A DNA stretch of 64,000 nucleotides from Daejeonella sp. (GTDB taxonomy: Bacteria > Bacteroidota > Bacteroidia > Sphingobacteriales > Sphingobacteriaceae), in assembly GCF_030695525.1 (NCBI RefSeq), contig NZ_JAUYSS010000048.1:17296-81295 (forward strand), given 5' to 3'. The translations under genes and the position numbers were made by a program. The notes under the pieces are model-generated. The model made no database searches and was not told where the DNA came from. It saw only the letters and a list, made by a program, of their open reading frames with translations. Positions 60,607 to 64,000 of the stretch are shown one piece after another. The first letter of the stretch is position 1, and every line of letters starts with the position of its first letter.

Positions 60607-61572
60607 ATGAGCAGTCCTATCATAAGCCTCAAGGGTTTAACCAAACACTATGGTTCCCTTAAAGCGGTCGATGATCTGAATCTTGATGTCCAAAAAGCTG
60701 AGATCTTCGGCTTGCTCGGTCCGAACGGGGCCGGGAAAACCACCAGTATTTTAATGATGCTGGGACTTACCGAGCCAAGCAGTGGAACAGCCTGGGTTTG
60801 TGGATATATCGCAACGAATAACCCGATTGCGGTTAAGAGAAAAGTGGGGTACATGCCGGATAACCTTGGCTTCTACGACCAGATGTCGGCACTCGAAAAC
60901 CTGGTTTACATAGGCCGGCTGAATGGCCTGGCCGAGACTAAAGTTAAAGCACGTGCCATCGAACTTCTGGAGCTGCTTGGTCTGGCGGATGCGATGCATA
61001 AAAAAACCGGCACCTTCTCCAGGGGGATGAAGCAACGCCTTGGCCTGGCCGATGTGCTGATTAAAGAACCGGAAGTGATTATTCTGGATGAGCCTACCCT
61101 GGGTATTGATCCTGCCGGGGTAAGGGATTTTCTCGCATTAATCAAACAGTTAAGTAAACAACATGGACTTACTGTACTCCTTTCATCGCATCATCTGCAT
61201 CAGGTACAGCAGGTTTGTGATCGGGTGGGGATTTTCGTCAATGGGAAATTGCTCGCGCAAGGGAATATTAATACACTTTCGGAGAGTTTATTTGGTAGTG
61301 ATGCTTTCATCACCACTGTCAATTTAGCACAGACTGTTCCGCAACCATGGCCGCTTGAAGCCGAATTAAAGCAATTCGATGCCATAAAGGATATCATGAT
61401 CAACGATAAAGAATTAGAATTTACATGCAGTTCTGAGTTTACCGCCCCTTTAGTTCGCTTTTTAGTTCAAAAGGGCTATGACATTCTGGGGGTACAACAG
61501 AAAAGCTACGGACTGGATGATATCTATCAAAAGTATTTTGAATCCAATAGCATAAACCACAAAAAACCATGA
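60607..61572 (+). CDS. ABC transporter ATP-binding protein
   Basis: 321 residues from the ATG at 60607, 8 bases after the NEW3 gene; the frame's earlier start overlaps that gene. Walker A is GPNGAGKTT at about 40-48, the signature is FSRGMKQRLGLADVL near 137, and Walker B is VIILDEPTLGIDP near 157. A C-terminal domain (about 230-320) follows. It is an ABC-2-type exporter ATPase of the DRA-like subfamily. The stop overlaps the permease start by 4 bases (ATGA), so the pair is coupled. Confidence 0.93.
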   Translation: MSSPIISLKGLTKHYGSLKAVDDLNLDVQKAEIFGLLGPNGAGKTTSILMMLGLTEPSSGTAWVCGYIATNNPIAVKRKVGYMPDNLGFYDQMSALENLVYIGRLNGLAETKVKARAIELLELLGLADAMHKKTGTFSRGMKQRLGLADVLIKEPEVIILDEPTLGIDPAGVRDFLALIKQLSKQHGLTVLLSSHHLHQVQQVCDRVGIFVNGKLLAQGNINTLSESLFGSDAFITTVNLAQTVPQPWPLEAELKQFDAIKDIMINDKELEFTCSSEFTAPLVRFLVQKGYDILGVQQKSYGLDDIYQKYFESNSINHKKP

Positions 61573-62537
61573 AAAGTCAACCTGCTTTACGGAAGCCTTT
61601 TGGCGTGATGGTACACAAGGAAATTGCTGATCATATCCGCAGCTGGCGCTTTGCTGTTCTTATTGCCCTGATTGTACTGACTTTTATTGCCTCCATGTAT
61701 GTGTCGCTTTCAAATATCAAACCGGCAACAGGCAATACGAATGACCCGGACCATATATTTTTATACCTTAAGCTGCTTACAACCACCGATAATTCTATTC
61801 CTCCATTCCATGTATTTCTGAGCTTTCTGGCGCCATTGCTGGGCATCAGTTTAGGATTTGATGCGATTAATTCTGAGCAGAATAACGGCACCTTAATCCG
61901 CTTAATGGCTCAGCCCGTATATCGGGATAACCTCTTGCTGGCAAAATTTACAAGTGCTATGGTTATTGTCAGCAGCTTGTTTGTCGCCCTGGCCCTGCTA
62001 ATGATAGGGGGCGGACTGATTTTAACAGGTGTCCGCATTGAACCACAGGAGGTCCTCCGGATCTTAGGCTTTATTGCCTTAAGTATCGCCTATGTCGCCT
62101 TCTGGTTAAGCCTATCTATTACTTTGTCCGTTCGTTTTAAGCAAGCCGCAACTTCTGCCCTTGTAGCAATTGGTATATGGCTATTCTTCACCATATTCTA
62201 CCAGATTGTGATCAATCTGTTCATAAAATCCATTTTGCCTGATCCGAATTTTCTCTCTCAGGCCCAGGTGATTTATTACAATGAACTTATTTTAAACCTG
62301 TCGCGCATTGCTCCTAACCAGTTGTTTACAGATGGAATAACCACCTTGCTGATGCCATCTGTGCGCAGCCTTGGCCCGATCACCATGGAACAAATGGCAG
62401 GAGCTATTCCTTCGCCGCTCCCTTTTAAAGAGAGTTTAATGATTGTCTGGCCCCAGATAAGTGGTTTACTGGCATCAACTATAGCCTGCTTTGCCCTGGC
62501 TTATTACCTGTTTATGAGGCGGGAGATACGGGGGTAA
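61569..62537 (+). CDS. ABC-2 type transporter permease
   Basis: 322 residues with six to seven hydrophobic helices: about 30-50, 80-100, 132-160, 165-185, 195-220, and 285-315. The FGVMVHKEIADHIRSWRFAVL start and LGISLGFDAINSEQNNGTLIRLMAQPVYRDNLLLAKF segment are typical of ABC-2 permeases (NosY-like). It forms the membrane channel of the exporter whose ATPase is the preceding gene. The start overlaps the ATPase stop by 4 bases. The substrate is unknown. Confidence 0.9.
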   Translation: MKSQPALRKPFGVMVHKEIADHIRSWRFAVLIALIVLTFIASMYVSLSNIKPATGNTNDPDHIFLYLKLLTTTDNSIPPFHVFLSFLAPLLGISLGFDAINSEQNNGTLIRLMAQPVYRDNLLLAKFTSAMVIVSSLFVALALLMIGGGLILTGVRIEPQEVLRILGFIALSIAYVAFWLSLSITLSVRFKQAATSALVAIGIWLFFTIFYQIVINLFIKSILPDPNFLSQAQVIYYNELILNLSRIAPNQLFTDGITTLLMPSVRSLGPITMEQMAGAIPSPLPFKESLMIVWPQISGLLASTIACFALAYYLFMRREIRG

Positions 62538-62637
62538 TTAATGGACAGCGTGTACAACAGTTAATTGATGTTGTGTTATAATATTAATTTAGGTAAACGC
62601 TGGAAACTCTAAGGACAGTTGAGAAGTTCCAATTATC

Positions 62638-63046
62638 GGGCTAAAGCCCCATGTAATTTTCCTCCTAGCTTTCTAAATGTTGGGCTGAAGCCCCAGAACG
62701 AGCAAAATCTTAGCTCCAGCTAAAGCTGGAGCCTATTGACCGACCGCACTAGTGTGATGTCTTAAACTGTACAATAGCGGTTTAAGTTGTACAGGAAAAA
62801 TTAATTTTGGTAATTGAAGGAAACTGTACGGGCAGAGATTTGGTAGGTGGCGGTTCAAGCCCGCCATGACAGCCGATTGGTGGGCGAAAGCAGATTCCGG
62901 CTCAAGGCCGGAATCTGACAACACTGCTGAATTGATTTAGTAAACCATTTTTTCTGTTAGCATTTATTACAATCCGATTCCGGCCTCCGAGCCGTATTCT
63001 CCTGTTTTCTTAAAATCGATAGGTCATCGTGGCGTAGGCCACGACC
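62638..63046. repeat. cluster of different small hairpins
   Basis: Seven or more unrelated inverted repeats: GGGCTAAAGCCCC (62638), GGGCTGAAGCCCC (62682), GCTCCAGCTAAAGCTGGAGC (62713), CTGTACAA...TTGTACAG (62767-62794), GGCGG...CCGCC (62849), CAGATTCCGGC...GCCGGAATCTG (62891-62917), GATTCCGGC...GCCGTATTC (62976) and CGTGGCGTAGGCCACG (63027). No gene is found among them. Confidence 0.7.
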
Positions 63047-63321
63047 TCCTTTTTAATATACCATTTGTCATGATGAGATGTTAAAAAGTCAATTTTGGTA
63101 AACGCAGCTTTCAGCATTTTGTCTGAACTCTGATTTTTTTGATTAGCATGATTTATTGATTCAAAATAATCAAATAAATCATTTTAATCATAGTTCAGAC
63201 AACAGCATATGTTGGACTCTTCATTATCCATAATTTAACTAAAACGAAAATTTCCGCGCAATTTTGCCTGAATTAGGGTCTCCTGCCACTCTGCTGGATA
63301 ACAGAAAGGAGACAGAGTCCT

Positions 63322-63508
63322 ACCTGATTCGGCAGTACTTCGGCAGTTCTTCGGGAGCTGTTCGCTTGCCGCCGAAGCCCTGTCAAACAGTTTCCGAACA
63401 AGTCCCGAATCTGTCAGGAATCTGTCCCGATTCTGTCCGGAATCTGTCTCGAATCCGAGTCGAAGGCCAGTCGAACAACAGTCGAAGGCTAGTCGAATCG
63501 GACTCGAA
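63322..63508. repeat. degenerate 11-bp tandem array, 17 units
   Basis: Exactly 17 units of 11 bases with no slip: for example CAGTACTTCGG, CAGTTCTTCGG, CAGTTTCCGAA, TCTGTCTCGAA, GGCCAGTCGAA, CAACAGTCGAA, TCGGACTCGAA. The last five bases are kept (TTCGG at the start, then CGAA), the first six vary. It lies in a gene-free tail. See the findings. Confidence 0.88.
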
Positions 63509-64000
63509 GGAATTGAATATTTTTCCGAAGAAAATGAAGAAAAAATGTGTTTTTAAGTAGACTGCATGAACAAATACTAAAGTTTCTCGAAGAAACTCGC
63601 TGGAAACGCAATGTTTTGATTTAAGACTTGAATAAAGGATTCTATTGAATTTTCGGGCTCTAACTGAACAGATTGACGTAGGCGCTGAGATCTTGTTTCT
63701 GGCGGCCTTATTTTAGCCTGAAATCGTAAAATAGCTCCCTGTTTTTGATCTTCGGAACACCAGGATTAAATTTACAAAAAAGCAGAATTTTTTTCTAAAT
63801 TTTTCTGCTAAAAGTTGTCGGGATGGAAGGTCAGGGCCGGCAGGTTTTATACCACCGAAATTTTAATAGTAGCGATGTAGGATAGGAGGGTTTTGATGAA
63901 TTTTCTCCAACACCAGAGTCCGGTGGGAAGAACCCTCCTCTTCAAATGGTCCTTTGAAATTTTCTTTTCAGTTAAGTCCCCCCCCCCCTCAAGCTTAAAG
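63509..64000. other. gene-poor right end of the window
   Basis: About 490 bases without a convincing gene. It holds an AGTTTCT-CGA-AGAAACT hairpin at 63581-63597, an AGGAGGGTT/AACCCTCCT stem at 63884-63939 and a run of ten Cs near 63978. Functions are unknown. Confidence 0.5.

Noticed and set aside
62849..62875. A tRNA T-arm-like sequence: GGCGG, TTCAAGC, CCGCC, followed by a short acceptor-like stretch.
   Set aside because: It has the right loop but no D-arm, anticodon arm or complementary acceptor stem upstream. It fits better as one of the many small hairpins in this tail.
63264..63560. An open frame of 98 codons starting at a TTG in the right-hand tail.
   Set aside because: Most of it is the translation of the 11-base array. 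It has no family and no ATG start. A period of 11 is not compatible with a maintained reading frame.
63577..63765. A 62-codon open stretch on the minus strand ending in a stop.
   Set aside because: It has no start codon, no recognisable motif, and lies in a region of hairpins. It may be a decayed gene end, but there is no support.
63978..63987. Run of ten Cs at the window edge.
   Set aside because: It may be a slipped repeat or an assembly artefact. Too little context remains to say.

Overview
The window looks like a chromosomal segment of a Bacteroidota bacterium, most likely from the Sphingobacteriaceae or a close relative. The evidence is AT-rich DNA, several candidate promoters with the Bacteroidota-type -7 element TAnnTTTG, and typical gene types: lycopene cyclase-domain carotenoid genes, head-GIN (DUF2807) proteins, FKBP lipoproteins, YwqK/MORN proteins and S23-type four-helix-bundle proteins. 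No taxonomic search was possible.

Region 1 (1-9195, all minus strand) is an exopolysaccharide operon. In transcription order it holds a single-domain response regulator, a sugar-phosphate transferase fused to a degenerate receiver domain, a half-length TolC-like protein, a Wzc-like co-polymerase, a family-2 glycosyltransferase, a tiny membrane peptide, a Wzy/ligase-like polymerase, a methyltransferase, a hexapeptide acetyltransferase and the start of a further glycosyltransferase. Region 2 (9.6-18.8 kb) has a secreted rhodanese-like protein, a TlpA-like thioredoxin, an N-acetylglucosamine-kinase-like protein, a response regulator and a MarR-controlled RND efflux operon (MarR, adaptor, pump, TolC). 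Region 3 (18.9-26.2 kb) has an M61 peptidase, an acyl-CoA ligase and gamma-glutamyltransferase. Region 4 (26.3-33.1 kb) is a beta-oxidation operon: MarR, fadN, S23-like insert, fadA, fadE.

Region 5 (33.2-40.1 kb) has a TetR-like/ABC1-kinase pair, two FKBP lipoproteins, a thioredoxin-like ferredoxin, a CBS protein and a DASH cryptochrome. Region 6 (40.3-48.8 kb) carries the 2-oxoglutarate dehydrogenase components sucA and sucB, with lpdA a little further on. Region 7 (49-54.7 kb) holds carotenoid tailoring genes (crtZ, lycopene cyclase) around murB, then a sodium:alanine symporter. Region 8 (55.1-58.8 kb) has a PfkB kinase, tRNA-Asn with an integrase fossil beside it, and small hypotheticals. 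Region 9 (59.8-62.5 kb) is a NEW3-protein/ABC-transporter operon. It is followed by a 1.4 kb gene-poor tail full of hairpins and a 17-unit array of 11-bp repeats.

The most unusual signal is not a gene. At least twelve intergenic places carry short degenerate tandem arrays of period 7. Each has its own sequence, and many begin 0-3 bases after a stop codon or end just before a start codon. With the 11-bp array, an 8-bp-period array, a duplicated ~200-bp element and a cluster of ~60-bp elements, the spacers of this genome carry a layer of periodic, fast-changing sequence that the gene annotation does not explain.
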